From assembly GCF_016908295.1 (NCBI RefSeq), contig NZ_JAFBDO010000002.1, positions 744,001 to 808,000 of the forward strand: 64,000 nucleotides of DNA, written 5' to 3'. The DNA comes from Thalassobacillus pellis. GTDB lineage: Bacteria; Bacillota; Bacilli; Bacillales; Halobacillaceae. Positions 25,630 to 33,854 of this stretch are shown piece by piece. A model generated the notes under the pieces. That model was not told the DNA's origin. It did not search any database and saw nothing but the letters and a program-made list of their open reading frames with translations. The number at the start of each line of letters is the position of its first letter. The first letter of the stretch is position 1. The position numbers and the translations under genes were made by a program.

Positions 25630-25659
25630 TTGATTAACGGAATGTAATAGTGATAAAAT
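25630..25659 (+). promoter_or_regulatory. Probable SigA promoter of the AsnC-type regulator
   Basis: TTGATT, 18 bp, TAAAAT, with the -10 ending 53 bp before the ATG. Confidence 0.5.
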
Positions 25660-25712
25660 TTTGAAAAGCATCATCTAAAATTATAGTAGGTAGAAAGTCG
25701 GGTGGCTTAATT

Positions 25713-26177
25713 ATGAAAGATCCTTTAACAAAAATTGATGATTTAGATAAAAAAATATTGGAATTACTAATCGATGATGGAAGATTATCCTATACGGATA
25801 TTGGAAAACAGCTAGATCTTTCGAGGGTGGCGGTACGCGCAAGAGTGAATCAGTTGATCGAATGTGGGGTAATTGAAAAATTTACGGCAGTTGTCAACAG
25901 TGAAAAAGTAGGAAAGCAGGTTTCCGCATTTTTTGAAGTCGACTGTGAACCGAGATCGCTGGTAGAAGTAGCAGAAAACCTTGCAAACAATCCATACGTC
26001 GCAAGCTGCTATCAAATGACTGGGCCTAGTACTCTCCACATGCATGTTTTAGTCAAAGATTTTAAAGAGCTGGAATCCTTTATCAATAATGAACTATACG
26101 CGCTGGAGGGGATTACGAGGGTAGAAAGTCACACCTTGTTACGAAGATTCAAGAGCAGAAGTGGATTAAAGTTATAA
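25713..26177 (+). CDS. ywrC: Lrp/AsnC family regulator (YwrC-like)
   Basis: A 154-residue regulator: HTH at residues 8-55 ('KIDDLDKKILELLIDDGRLS', 'IGKQLDLSRVAVRARVNQL') and RAM ligand domain ('VSAFFEVDCEPRSLVEVAEN', 'YQMTGPSTLHMHVLVKDF'). Divergent to the ABC importer-GGT-ChrA block, it is the obvious controller of that block; in B. subtilis YwrC is encoded with ywrA/ywrB and regulates them. Lrp proteins usually sense amino acids, so an amino acid released from the imported peptide is a candidate effector (inference). Confidence 0.85.
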   Translation: MKDPLTKIDDLDKKILELLIDDGRLSYTDIGKQLDLSRVAVRARVNQLIECGVIEKFTAVVNSEKVGKQVSAFFEVDCEPRSLVEVAENLANNPYVASCYQMTGPSTLHMHVLVKDFKELESFINNELYALEGITRVESHTLLRRFKSRSGLKL

Positions 26178-26271
26178 AAGAAGATACTAGGCGAATTGAG
26201 TGCAAGAGAATCAATCAAGAATTATGACAAATGAGGAAATGAATCTATGACAAAAATCAGATTCAAAGAAA

Positions 26272-26316
26272 AGCCGAACAAACTGTACCCTTTACAATTT
26301 TGTTCGGCTCTTTTTA
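26272..26316 (+). terminator. Terminator of the AsnC-type regulator gene
   Basis: AGCCGAACAA, loop, TTGTTCGGCT then CTTTTTATT. A 28-codon reading frame with a ribosome site spans this hairpin ('MTKIRFKEKPNKLYPL...'); it could be a relic of a larger gene but is not called. The rest of 26317-26447 shows nothing. Confidence 0.8.
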
Positions 26317-26447
26317 TTCAGCAATCAGCATCATAACCGCATCCTTCGCTCTATACGGGCATGGATGTTTATCCCTCAAACTTAGACAACATATTAGCAA
26401 TGCTTTCCCGTAAAACCCTTATCTATCTTATTCCAAAAAGAAAAAGC

Positions 26448-26478
26448 TAAAGACCACATGGTGATCTTTAACTTTTTT
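26448..26478. terminator. Bidirectional hairpin before the xylanase gene end
   Basis: TAAAGACCAC-ATG-GTGATCTTTA with TTTTTT on the plus side and TTTTTC on the minus side. It probably ends xylanase transcription. Confidence 0.7.
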
Positions 26479-26611
26479 CTTTCTAATATTTTTAAAACAG
26501 TATCTCCGATTTTCTCTCCATAATCATTTACCACCATCGATATATTACAGAAATTTTCTCATTAGGGAAGTTCTCCACTCCCTGGATATAGAGATTCCCA
26601 CACACTATGAT

Positions 26612-27772
<1,161 letters not shown>

Positions 27773-27823
27773 TTACCAAACTCCTTTTCATTTTTTTACT
27801 TTCAACTAGAAGTAAATCCAAAA

Positions 27824-27841
27824 AATGTAAGTGCTTACATT
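27824..27841. promoter_or_regulatory. cre-like palindrome at the xylanase promoter
   Basis: AATGTAAG-TG-CTTACATT, perfect 8-bp arms. It fits the CcpA cre pattern WTGNAANCGNWWWCAW except that the central CG is TG, and it overlaps TATAAT (minus strand, plus coordinates 27839-27844). Catabolite repression of the xylanase is the natural reading. The rest of 27842-28093 holds no convincing gene. Confidence 0.6.
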
Positions 27842-28093
27842 ATAAATGTTGGATGTTTGTTAATCTATAGAACAAACAAAGTTTTTAAAAATAGCTATTA
27901 TGGACTGAATACAAAGGAGTGCCTTCTGATAATTTTTGACTACCTTCCATAGAGATTCTTCTAAACTATTTACTACCAAATGACCGTTCAGGCGCAAACC
28001 TATACGAAAGCAGTATGTTGACTTTTCTATGAGGCCGTATCCATGTGATACATAAAAAGGGATTATTTTTCGCAAAGGTGGCAGTTAATATGT

Positions 28094-28126
28094 AAAAAAA
28101 GAGTAACCAGTTAATTTTGGTTACTC
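28094..28126 (-). terminator. Terminator of the small coiled-coil protein gene
   Basis: GAGTAACC, 10-base loop, GGTTACTC, followed on the minus strand by TTTTTTT; overlaps the stop region of the gene. Confidence 0.85.
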
Positions 28127-28446
28127 TTTATTAATTTTTCAAGCTGGGTCACCTTTTCCTGAAGATTATCGATTTCTGATTGCATCTTATCTTTCTCCTG
28201 ATCAGATTTGAAATTATCTAATTGTGTTTGAAAGTCGTCAGCAATACTTTGATTTAAATCAATAATTCCTCCAATAGTTGCCAAAGCGTCACCTGCAGTA
28301 CTCAATATGCTTCCTATTATAGCTAGTATAACTCCTGTATTGTTAGGTGGCTTATATTCAAAATCAACTGAATTAGTTTCCGGATTATTATTGATATAGT
28401 CAGCTGCAGGAGCTATAATGTCGATGATTCTTTGGTCTTTATTCAT
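28111..28446 (-). CDS. Hypothetical protein with hydrophobic glycine-rich helix and coiled coil
   Basis: A 111-residue protein, family not recognised. Layout: a soluble N-terminus ('IIDIIAPAADYINNNPE'), a Gly/Ala/Ile-rich hydrophobic stretch at 37-64 ('TGVILAIIGSILSTAGDALA'), and a heptad-patterned C-terminal coiled coil from about 75 ('QSEIDNLQEKVTQLEKLI'). No signal peptide. It resembles a membrane-associated structural or spore-associated small protein, but no function should be assigned. The ribosome site GGGGGGAGTTC is strong and the gene stands alone. Confidence 0.7.
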   Translation of the reverse strand: MNKDQRIIDIIAPAADYINNNPETNSVDFEYKPPNNTGVILAIIGSILSTAGDALATIGGIIDLNQSIADDFQTQLDNFKSDQEKDKMQSEIDNLQEKVTQLEKLIKSNQN

Positions 28447-28830
28447 GAACTCCCCCCATAACTATTAAAAAAGCTCTTGATCTATATAGTTATCTCCAGG
28501 GTTACTCTACAATTAAACAGTAACCTGAACCGCTTTTTTTTCGTACACATTTTTATTATATTCATGAGAAATAAGGGTGTTCTTTATTTGGAGGGAAGTG
28601 GATACATCTATAGACAGCTGACTGACTTGGGTGTTTTTATTGCGTTATCGCAGAATGACGATTGCTCCTGAAACGGAGTTTTTACTATGCCCGTACAGGT
28701 AATTCCATTACAGCACAAATATACGCTCGGTATTGCCAAATAAGGAAGCCTGCCCCAAAGAATTGAGGTTTGGTCGGGAGTTGGAAATTCATAAAAGTGT
28801 ATGTTGCAGGTTAGTTTGTTCATATATCTA
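28447..28830. other. Gene-free 384-bp stretch
   Basis: Upstream part carries a plausible minus promoter (TTGTAG, 18 bp, TATATA) for the coiled-coil gene. The part near 28640-28830 has short open frames on both strands without ribosome sites or recognisable content. No repeat or RNA seen. Confidence 0.4.
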
Positions 28831-29355
28831 TTAATGTGAGATTCTGAATTGTTGAGAACGGCCGGCCAAATCGTTGGTAATTTCCAACGGTAGTTTACCA
28901 GTTGTATCATACAGATAGGGCTTATTGGCATTCATATTTTCCAATTTATTTAATAAAAATAAAGAACGCTCAATTAAATCGGTACTCCCTCTCTTCTGTA
29001 AACGGCTGACCAGAGTATCTCTTTCCGCTCGCAGGACTACATAATAGATGGATGCATCAAAGTTTTCCAGCTGCCGGCAAAACCAATCCAGTTCATCTTC
29101 TACCACATAATCGATGATTACATGAAGATCATTATTAATAAAATTCTTAACGATGGCGAGGAGATTTTCCCAGACAATCGTTAATTGCCCCTCCCATTCC
29201 GGTTGTTTTGTTCCAACAAACATGGAATGAATGAGATCGCCTTCTACTAGCACAACTTGCTCCATACCATTTGCCAGTTGCCTTGCAATTGTTGATTTTC
29301 CTACCCCGCACGGCCCGGATATAATGTAAATCGATGTGTCCTTATTTGCTTTCAT
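28831..29355 (-). CDS. P-loop kinase (AAA_33/AAA_18 type)
   Basis: A 174-residue ATP-binding protein with Walker A 'SGPCGVGKSTIARQL' (residues 13-27), 'VVLVEGDLIHSM', 'HVIIDYVVEDELDWFCRQL' and the lid-like 'LRAERDTLVSRLQKRG'. It belongs to the same broad class as the kinase at 16.1 kb but is not closely similar. Substrate unknown. The ATG at 29355 follows a G-rich site (GGGGGGGAG); an ATG just after the Nudix stop is in frame but overlaps that site. Co-transcribed with the Nudix gene (29 bp). Confidence 0.75.
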   Translation of the reverse strand: MKANKDTSIYIISGPCGVGKSTIARQLANGMEQVVLVEGDLIHSMFVGTKQPEWEGQLTIVWENLLAIVKNFINNDLHVIIDYVVEDELDWFCRQLENFDASIYYVVLRAERDTLVSRLQKRGSTDLIERSLFLLNKLENMNANKPYLYDTTGKLPLEITNDLAGRSQQFRISH

Positions 29356-29383
29356 GTATGAGAATCTCCCCCCCATAAACATA

Positions 29384-29791
29384 TTAAAATTCGATCAAAA
29401 ACGGGTGTAATGCTTCATTTAAACTATACTCTATTCTTTGCCTGAAATTTGTCCAGGTTACCATCTCATAAGCTTTTTCCAGTGGGAAATAACCAACCTC
29501 CAGAGCTTCCGACGTGATGGTCAATTCTCCTCCTACCGGTTTTGCCAAGAAGAGAGTATTACAAATTGAGGACTCCACATTTTGAAAAATACCGCAAAAC
29601 TTCGTGATCTCCACATCTACACCGCACTCTTCTTTCGCTTCCCGGATAGCCGCTTCCCTCAACGACTCCCCTTCTTCAATCTGGCCACCGGGCATTTCCC
29701 AACCGCGTCTCGGCCCTTTAATTAATAGAATTTCATTTGCTTCATTTAGTATAATCGTAGCTGCAGACACGACATGTTTTGGTGGTGTCAT
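29384..29791 (-). CDS. Nudix hydrolase
   Basis: A 135-residue Nudix protein; the Nudix box is complete: 'GGQIEEGESLREAA' then 'REAKEECGVDVEI' (G-x5-E-x7-R-E-x-x-E-E-x-G). It hydrolyses a nucleoside diphosphate linked to some group; the substrate is not deducible, though MutT/ADP-ribose-type housecleaning is typical. ATG behind GAGAGGGAGATATAGG. It starts a short run with the P-loop kinase downstream and follows the DUF4440 gene by 32 bp. Confidence 0.88.
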   Translation of the reverse strand: MTPPKHVVSAATIILNEANEILLIKGPRRGWEMPGGQIEEGESLREAAIREAKEECGVDVEITKFCGIFQNVESSICNTLFLAKPVGGELTITSEALEVGYFPLEKAYEMVTWTNFRQRIEYSLNEALHPFLIEF

Positions 29792-29823
29792 CCTATATCT
29801 CCCTCTCTATTAACCATTTGTTT

Positions 29824-30186
29824 TTAAGATTTTTCTTCTGTAAGGGTCCCCTGATGGAATACCATCTGCCATCTTCCATCATTCCACTTCCATACCGAGC
29901 TTCGTAAGGAATATGTATTTTTACTCTGGATGAAAATTTTGAAAGTAGTTAGGGCAGTTGTAGGCGAAAGTATTTTTGCTTCGAAGTTACTCCAAACAAT
30001 CCCAGGATCGTCTTCTTTTGGGAGACGGGTCAATATATTTTCCTTATCGTAGATCTTTCCATCACTGGCAAACTCCATAAAATCTTCTGCCAACATTTTG
30101 TTTAATTTTTCAACCGATTTGCGGACTTCTCCTTTAAGGAGCGATGTTTCCAGTACATATAAACGCTCCATAATCTGCTCTTCCAT
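29824..30186 (-). CDS. DUF4440 / SnoaL-like (NTF2 fold) protein
   Basis: A 120-residue protein of the DUF4440 kind: 'IMERLYVLETSLLKGEVRKS', 'LLAEDFMEFASDGKIYDKEN' (slightly abridged here) and the C-terminal 'SVWKWNDGRWQMVFHQGT', typical of bacterial NTF2-like proteins annotated as ketosteroid-isomerase-like. No catalytic assignment. It is probably in one transcript with the GNAT gene upstream (30 bp) and Nudix gene downstream. Confidence 0.82.
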   Translation of the reverse strand: MEEQIMERLYVLETSLLKGEVRKSVEKLNKMLAEDFMEFASDGKIYDKENILTRLPKEDDPGIVWSNFEAKILSPTTALTTFKIFIQSKNTYSLRSSVWKWNDGRWQMVFHQGTLTEEKS

Positions 30187-30216
30187 TGTATCTCCCCATT
30201 TCCTTGCTTATTTCTA

Positions 30217-30672
30217 TTAAAGCTCTTTTGTCATAAACAAGCTGTTCGTGTCTTCTTTGTAATTGGAAAAAGGTGGACAGTATTTAAATCCAAATGTTTC
30301 ATACATTCTTCTGGCAGGTGCGAAAGCTTCCATGGAACCCGTTTCTAAGCTTAATCTGTTATAGCCGCGTTCCCTGGCCGCTTCGATAATATGTAGAAGC
30401 ATTCGTTTTCCTACTCCTTTTCTCAAATGTGCGAAGGAAGTTCGCATCGACTTGATTTCCCCATGCTCCTCATCGAGTTCCTTAAGGGCACCAAAGCCGG
30501 CTAAATCCTTATTTTCCCATGCACTCCAAAACGTTATCTCCGGGTTTTTTAACGCCTCCAAATCCAACGCATGCTTGCTTTCCGGTGGAGAATGCCTTCT
30601 CATACTCTTCAAATGCTCGTCAATTAAACAAGTCACTTCAGGACTTGATAAATCATCAATTTTTATTTCAAT
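30217..30672 (-). CDS. GNAT N-acetyltransferase with probable ATT start
   Basis: A 151-residue acetyltransferase: 'EIKIDDLSSPEVTCLIDEHL', 'RHSPPESKHALDLEAL', 'ITFWSAWENKDLAGFGALKE', 'EIKSMRTSFAHLRKGVGKRM' (acetyl-CoA loop) and 'RLSLETGSMEAFAPARRMYE'. Homologues usually begin Met-x-Ile-Lys-Ile-Asp-Asp; here that position is ATT, at good spacing from GGGGAGGACGGG. The only other in-frame initiator is a TTG 51 bp upstream inside the preceding gene. Either a rare ATT start or the upstream TTG is used. Substrate unknown. Confidence 0.8.
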   Translation of the reverse strand: MEIKIDDLSSPEVTCLIDEHLKSMRRHSPPESKHALDLEALKNPEITFWSAWENKDLAGFGALKELDEEHGEIKSMRTSFAHLRKGVGKRMLLHIIEAARERGYNRLSLETGSMEAFAPARRMYETFGFKYCPPFSNYKEDTNSLFMTKEL

Positions 30673-30703
30673 CGTCCCGTCCTCCCCACGGCTTCCAACA
30701 ATT

Positions 30704-30889
30704 TCAGAATAGAAAATTTCCAACCAATGCCACTAAGATCATAATTACAATGCCTCCACAAATGAAATAACCGATCAGCCTTATTGGCAATGGAAGCCTT
30801 CCTTTACCTGGCCCAGGGTATCCTTCAAATTTCCGCTGATGTTCCATGGCATCATTGAATGGTGTTCCCTGATCATGATTATTAGTCAA
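30704..30889 (-). CDS. Small conserved-looking membrane protein
   Basis: A 61-residue protein: polar N-terminus with 'EHQRKFEGYPGPGKGRLPLP' and one C-terminal TM helix ('LIGYFICGGIVIMILVALVG'). The Gly-Pro linker followed by a single helix is seen in several Bacillaceae proteins of unknown role; no name is given. TTG start after GGAGAGAGTTAT. The reading frame of the GNAT gene downstream may start within its last codons. Confidence 0.62.
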   Translation of the reverse strand: MTNNHDQGTPFNDAMEHQRKFEGYPGPGKGRLPLPIRLIGYFICGGIVIMILVALVGNFLF

Positions 30890-30993
30890 ATAACTCTCTC
30901 CTTTTGCAGGTCACTTCTTACAACTACGATATAGAATATAAAATGTTTCAGCAAGCTACTATAAACTTTTCCCCTGAACTTTTAGTAGTGTAA

Positions 30994-31258
30994 ACACGCG
31001 TTTTTACTATTTTGACACGCGTGTTGCTCCTTTGTACACGCGAAGTTCTTGCGCTTATACGCGTAATGCCATGGTGAACACGCATATTGCCAAGGTAAAC
31101 ACGCGAATATGTTAGTCTGGCACGCGTTTTCTACAACCTGAACGAGCGTAAATTGGCATCCGGCGAGCGTAAAAGGAAGCAGTGCGATCGTATTCTGGCA
31201 GCGGAAGTGCATATTTATCTCTGGGCGAGCATATTCCGCGGTTGCGCGATCGTAAATA
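30994..31258 (+). repeat. Array A: 7-bp core repeated every 21 bp, 13 cores
   Basis: Cores begin at 30994, 31015, 31036, 31057, 31078, 31099, 31120, 31142, 31163, 31184, 31205, 31225 and 31246: ten steps of 21, one of 22 and one of 20. The first seven are ACACGCG-like, the last six GCGAGCG/GCGATCG-like; the 14 bp between cores are not conserved. The array occupies the gap between a small membrane protein gene and the MFS gene. Not CRISPR: cores are too short. A similar array is at 40.34 kb. Confidence 0.85.
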
Positions 31259-31335
31259 CGGCATTGTGGCCTATCAAGCCGCCTTTAGTAATCATAATTC
31301 AATCAATTACTCACTACACGGCTCGCTTTATAAAC

Positions 31336-31378
31336 AAAAAGCTGTCCGGAAAGACTATGTTCAGTCTCTTCGGACAGC
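31336..31378 (-). terminator. Terminator of the MarR-MFS pair
   Basis: GCTGTCCG...CGGACAGC with inner AGACT/AGTCT pairing and TTTTTG on the minus strand, directly after the exporter stop. Confidence 0.85.
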
Positions 31379-31391
31379 CCTGTAAAAAGAT

Positions 31392-32591
31392 TTAAGCGGT
31401 ATAATTTTCAGCTGTATAATGTGGGTGTTTTGCCTGATGTAAGCTGAATATTGCTATTACTGCCAATACGATTACTGCGCTTATTATATATAGCTGCTGG
31501 TATCCTGCTTTTGCTGCGACAAGCCCCCAGATGACGGATCCGAGGGCAATACCGCTGTCATACAGCATGAAAAAGGTTGCGGTGGAATGACCGCTTCTTT
31601 TGATTGGTGCTGATTGGATGGCCATGGTCTGGAAGCTTGGAAGGAGCGTGCCGTAGCCTAGGCCGATGATGGCTGCGGAAACAAGCAGCATCCAGGCGGA
31701 GTTTGTAAAGCTGATGACCAAAAGCCCTATGGAAAATAGGAACAGGCAAGGCAGGATGACGAATTTCGGTCCTTTTGTGTCATAAGCTCTTCCTAAATAG
31801 GGACGGGAGAGCAGCATGGCAACAGCGAATACAAGAAAGAAATAACTCGCAGCCGCCGATAGTCCGATTGCGTTGGCATAGACAGATATAAAGGAAAGAA
31901 TACTAGAATAGGATAAGGAAACGAGACTTGCAATCAGAGCGATCGGTAATGCTTTCAACTCTATCAAATCGCTCAGGGAGAGTTTGATTTTAACTGGCTC
32001 ATCTAACGTATCTGCTGTTTTTGGCACTTGTACATTAAAAGCAGTCAGGGCACCCCCAACCATAAATATACTAATCACGATAAAAAGAATATGGAATGGT
32101 GCATATTGCAGAAGCAACAAGCCGATGAACGGTCCTACTACTACGGCGAGGTTCATGGCCATCGCAAAATAGCCGAGTCCTTCTCCTCGTCGGGAAGCCG
32201 GGATTACATCTGCTGCAATTGCCCCGCTTACGGTGGTGAACAATCCGAATGACAGTCCGTGGAATAGCCTTAAGCCTAAAAGTGGCAGGAATGATTCTAT
32301 GAAAATGTACAAGAATGTGGTCGCTGTAAACACCGCAATGCTCACAATTAATGTTTTTCGCTTACCCATCAGGTCTATCAATTTCCCCGAAAATGGCCGG
32401 ATGATAATCGCAGCCAGCAGCATGGCTGTAACCGTTAATCCTCCTTGCGCTTCTGTACCATTCATATCCTCGATGACAAATATCGGCAGTGTCGTCAATA
32501 ATGTATAGAAAGCCAAAAAGACCGTAAATTGTGTCAACGAAATGCTGATGAAACTCCTGGTCCAAATCGGCTGTTTTTTATTTTTGCTCAT
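31392..32591 (-). CDS. ywoG: MFS exporter (YwoG-like)
   Basis: A 399-residue 12-TM major facilitator. Motif A-like 'RPFSGKLIDLMGKRKTLIV' follows TM2, 'RLFHGLSFGLFTTVSGAIAA' contains motif B, and 'SRPYLGRAYDTKGPKFVIL' repeats motif A in the second half. It resembles B. subtilis YwoG, whose gene likewise follows the MarR gene ywoH. Substrate unknown; probably drug or metabolite efflux. Its GTG/ATG region starts 4 bp after the MarR stop, so the two are one operon under the palindrome at 33036. Confidence 0.87.
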   Translation of the reverse strand: MSKNKKQPIWTRSFISISLTQFTVFLAFYTLLTTLPIFVIEDMNGTEAQGGLTVTAMLLAAIIIRPFSGKLIDLMGKRKTLIVSIAVFTATTFLYIFIESFLPLLGLRLFHGLSFGLFTTVSGAIAADVIPASRRGEGLGYFAMAMNLAVVVGPFIGLLLLQYAPFHILFIVISIFMVGGALTAFNVQVPKTADTLDEPVKIKLSLSDLIELKALPIALIASLVSLSYSSILSFISVYANAIGLSAAASYFFLVFAVAMLLSRPYLGRAYDTKGPKFVILPCLFLFSIGLLVISFTNSAWMLLVSAAIIGLGYGTLLPSFQTMAIQSAPIKRSGHSTATFFMLYDSGIALGSVIWGLVAAKAGYQQLYIISAVIVLAVIAIFSLHQAKHPHYTAENYTA

Positions 32592-32595
32592 TGGT

Positions 32596-33021
32596 TTATT
32601 CCTCTCCTTTTGGACCTATCTTTTTCAGTAAATGATAGAATTGTTTCAATTCCTCGCTGGACATTCCTTTTACCATATCCTGCTCGAATTCATATACGGC
32701 GCGATTTACTTCTTTAAATTTCTCATGCGCACTTTCTGTCAATTCGATGAGACGCTCCCGCCTGTCTTCTCCTTGTGTACGGATGACCCAGCCATTCTTT
32801 TCCATACGGGTAAGTGTGCGGGTGATGGTTGGTGCCTCCACATTCAAATATTTCCAAATATCTGTCTGTGTCATGGAGCCAAACTTCTCCAGACAAAAAA
32901 TAATGGACCATTGGGAGTGGTACAACCCATGGTCACTCAGCTGATTGTTGAATTCTTTTGTAATCATACGGACTTGCTGATGCAGTAAATGGAACACGCT
33001 GTGTGTATCAAAATTTTGCAA
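32596..33021 (-). CDS. ywoH: MarR family regulator (YwoH-like)
   Basis: A 141-residue winged-helix repressor: 'SDHGLYHSQWSIIFCLEKFG', 'TQTDIWKYLNVEAPTITRTL' (recognition helix), wing 'NGWVIRTQGEDRRERLIELT'. TTG at 33021 is preferred (GAGGTG then AAGGTA); a GTG nine bases upstream lies inside that site. It probably represses itself and the exporter through the 20-bp palindrome just upstream, to be released by a ligand that is also the exporter's substrate (inference from MarR biology). Confidence 0.87.
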   Translation of the reverse strand: MQNFDTHSVFHLLHQQVRMITKEFNNQLSDHGLYHSQWSIIFCLEKFGSMTQTDIWKYLNVEAPTITRTLTRMEKNGWVIRTQGEDRRERLIELTESAHEKFKEVNRAVYEFEQDMVKGMSSEELKQFYHLLKKIGPKGEE

Positions 33022-33035
33022 TACCTTCACCTCAA

Positions 33036-33055
33036 TTATTTACCTAGGTAAATAA
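33036..33055. promoter_or_regulatory. 20-bp perfect palindrome, likely MarR (YwoH) operator
   Basis: TTATTTACCTAGGTAAATAA, 15 bp before the MarR start codon; size and AT-rich flanks are typical of MarR operators. The remaining gap to 33440 holds no gene; it contains a low-similarity GC-rich stretch around 33170-33300 that could be a decayed repeat. Confidence 0.7.
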
Positions 33056-33461
33056 AATTCACTAGACCATCTTATCGTTTTTTACTGATTATGTAAACAG
33101 ATAAGATTCTCTCCTCGTAAGCCTCCAGTGAAAAAGTCATTTATACTGTTAAAGCTGTTGTTGATTCTCAGGTGGTCGCTTGCCGGTGGATTCTTGCTGG
33201 GTGCATCGTCTCAACTAAATGGGTCAGAAGGAATCGCATAACAGATTGGATCTTCGCGTCGTCCTGTTCCCGCAGGCGTCAAGGTCTGTATGAACATTGG
33301 ACTCCATATAGGCCGTTTATTTTAAAATCATACCTTTTCAAAACCTTCAAATTTTCAGTGCCTTCCTCTGAATTTACCATTTTTTCACATTCGATTCATG
33401 GGGCCTTTACAAACATTCGTTACCTTTAAGGTGAACCTTTATTAAGAGAGGAGCTTTTCTT

Positions 33462-33704
33462 ATGTTGAAAAAATGGATGATTGCACTAGGAATGACTTCT
33501 GTACTGGCCCTTGCTGCATGCAGTGGCGGGGAAGATACAGAAACAAATGGCAACCAGACGGAAGAAACAGAAGAAAACACCGGTACGGAAGAAGGAACTG
33601 ATAAGGCTCAGAAAGAAAAAGAGGATGACAAAGCGTCCAAGGAAGATACCGAAGAAGGTAAAGATGATACAAAAGAAGACGCAGCAGACGATACAAAAGA
33701 ATAA
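33462..33704 (+). CDS. Small acidic lipoprotein
   Basis: An 80-residue protein: signal peptide with lipobox 'ALAAC' (Cys20), then a low-complexity Glu/Asp/Lys/Thr tail ('GTEEGTDKAQKEKEDDKASK') without predictable fold. It should be a membrane-anchored, intrinsically disordered surface peptide. Similar short acidic lipoproteins are common in Bacillaceae and have no known role. ATG after GAGAGGAGCTTTTCTT; own terminator. Confidence 0.8.
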   Translation: MLKKWMIALGMTSVLALAACSGGEDTETNGNQTEETEENTGTEEGTDKAQKEKEDDKASKEDTEEGKDDTKEDAADDTKE

Positions 33705-33713
33705 CAAGAAACA

Positions 33714-33751
33714 CGAAAAAATCCCAGGGCTATCCGCTCTGGGATTTTTTT
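33714..33751 (+). terminator. Terminator of the acidic lipoprotein gene
   Basis: AAAAAATCCCAG, loop, CTGGGATTTTTTT. Confidence 0.88.
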
Positions 33752-33854
33752 GCCTATTAATATTTTTAGAACTTTCGTAAAATTAGGGTTTATGTTACCA
33801 AGTAAATATTGATAGAATGGTTGATATGTATTAATAAAAAGTAGGTGTTGAAAA

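Noticed and set aside
26234-26333. Short plus frame after the AsnC regulator ('MTKIRFKEKPNKLYPL')
   Set aside because: Has a weak ribosome site but spans the terminator hairpin of the previous gene; family not identifiable, so not called.
27860-28075. 71-codon minus frame between xylanase and the coiled-coil gene
   Set aside because: TTG start without a ribosome site, no recognisable content and Cys/aromatic-rich composition atypical of this genome.
28608-28931. 107-codon minus frame next to the P-loop kinase gene
   Set aside because: Overlaps the kinase coding region in another frame; no ribosome site.
30982-31212. Minus-strand 76-residue frame across Array A
   Set aside because: It owes its openness to the 21-bp period (7 codons); no ribosome site and odd Cys/Trp-rich composition.
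30994-31258. CRISPR array
   Set aside because: The repeated part is only 7-8 bp with 21-bp period; CRISPR repeats are 23-47 bp with 26-50 bp spacers, and no cas genes are present.
33172-33429. 85-codon plus frame upstream of the acidic lipoprotein
   Set aside because: No ribosome site; composition resembles non-coding GC-rich repeat debris.
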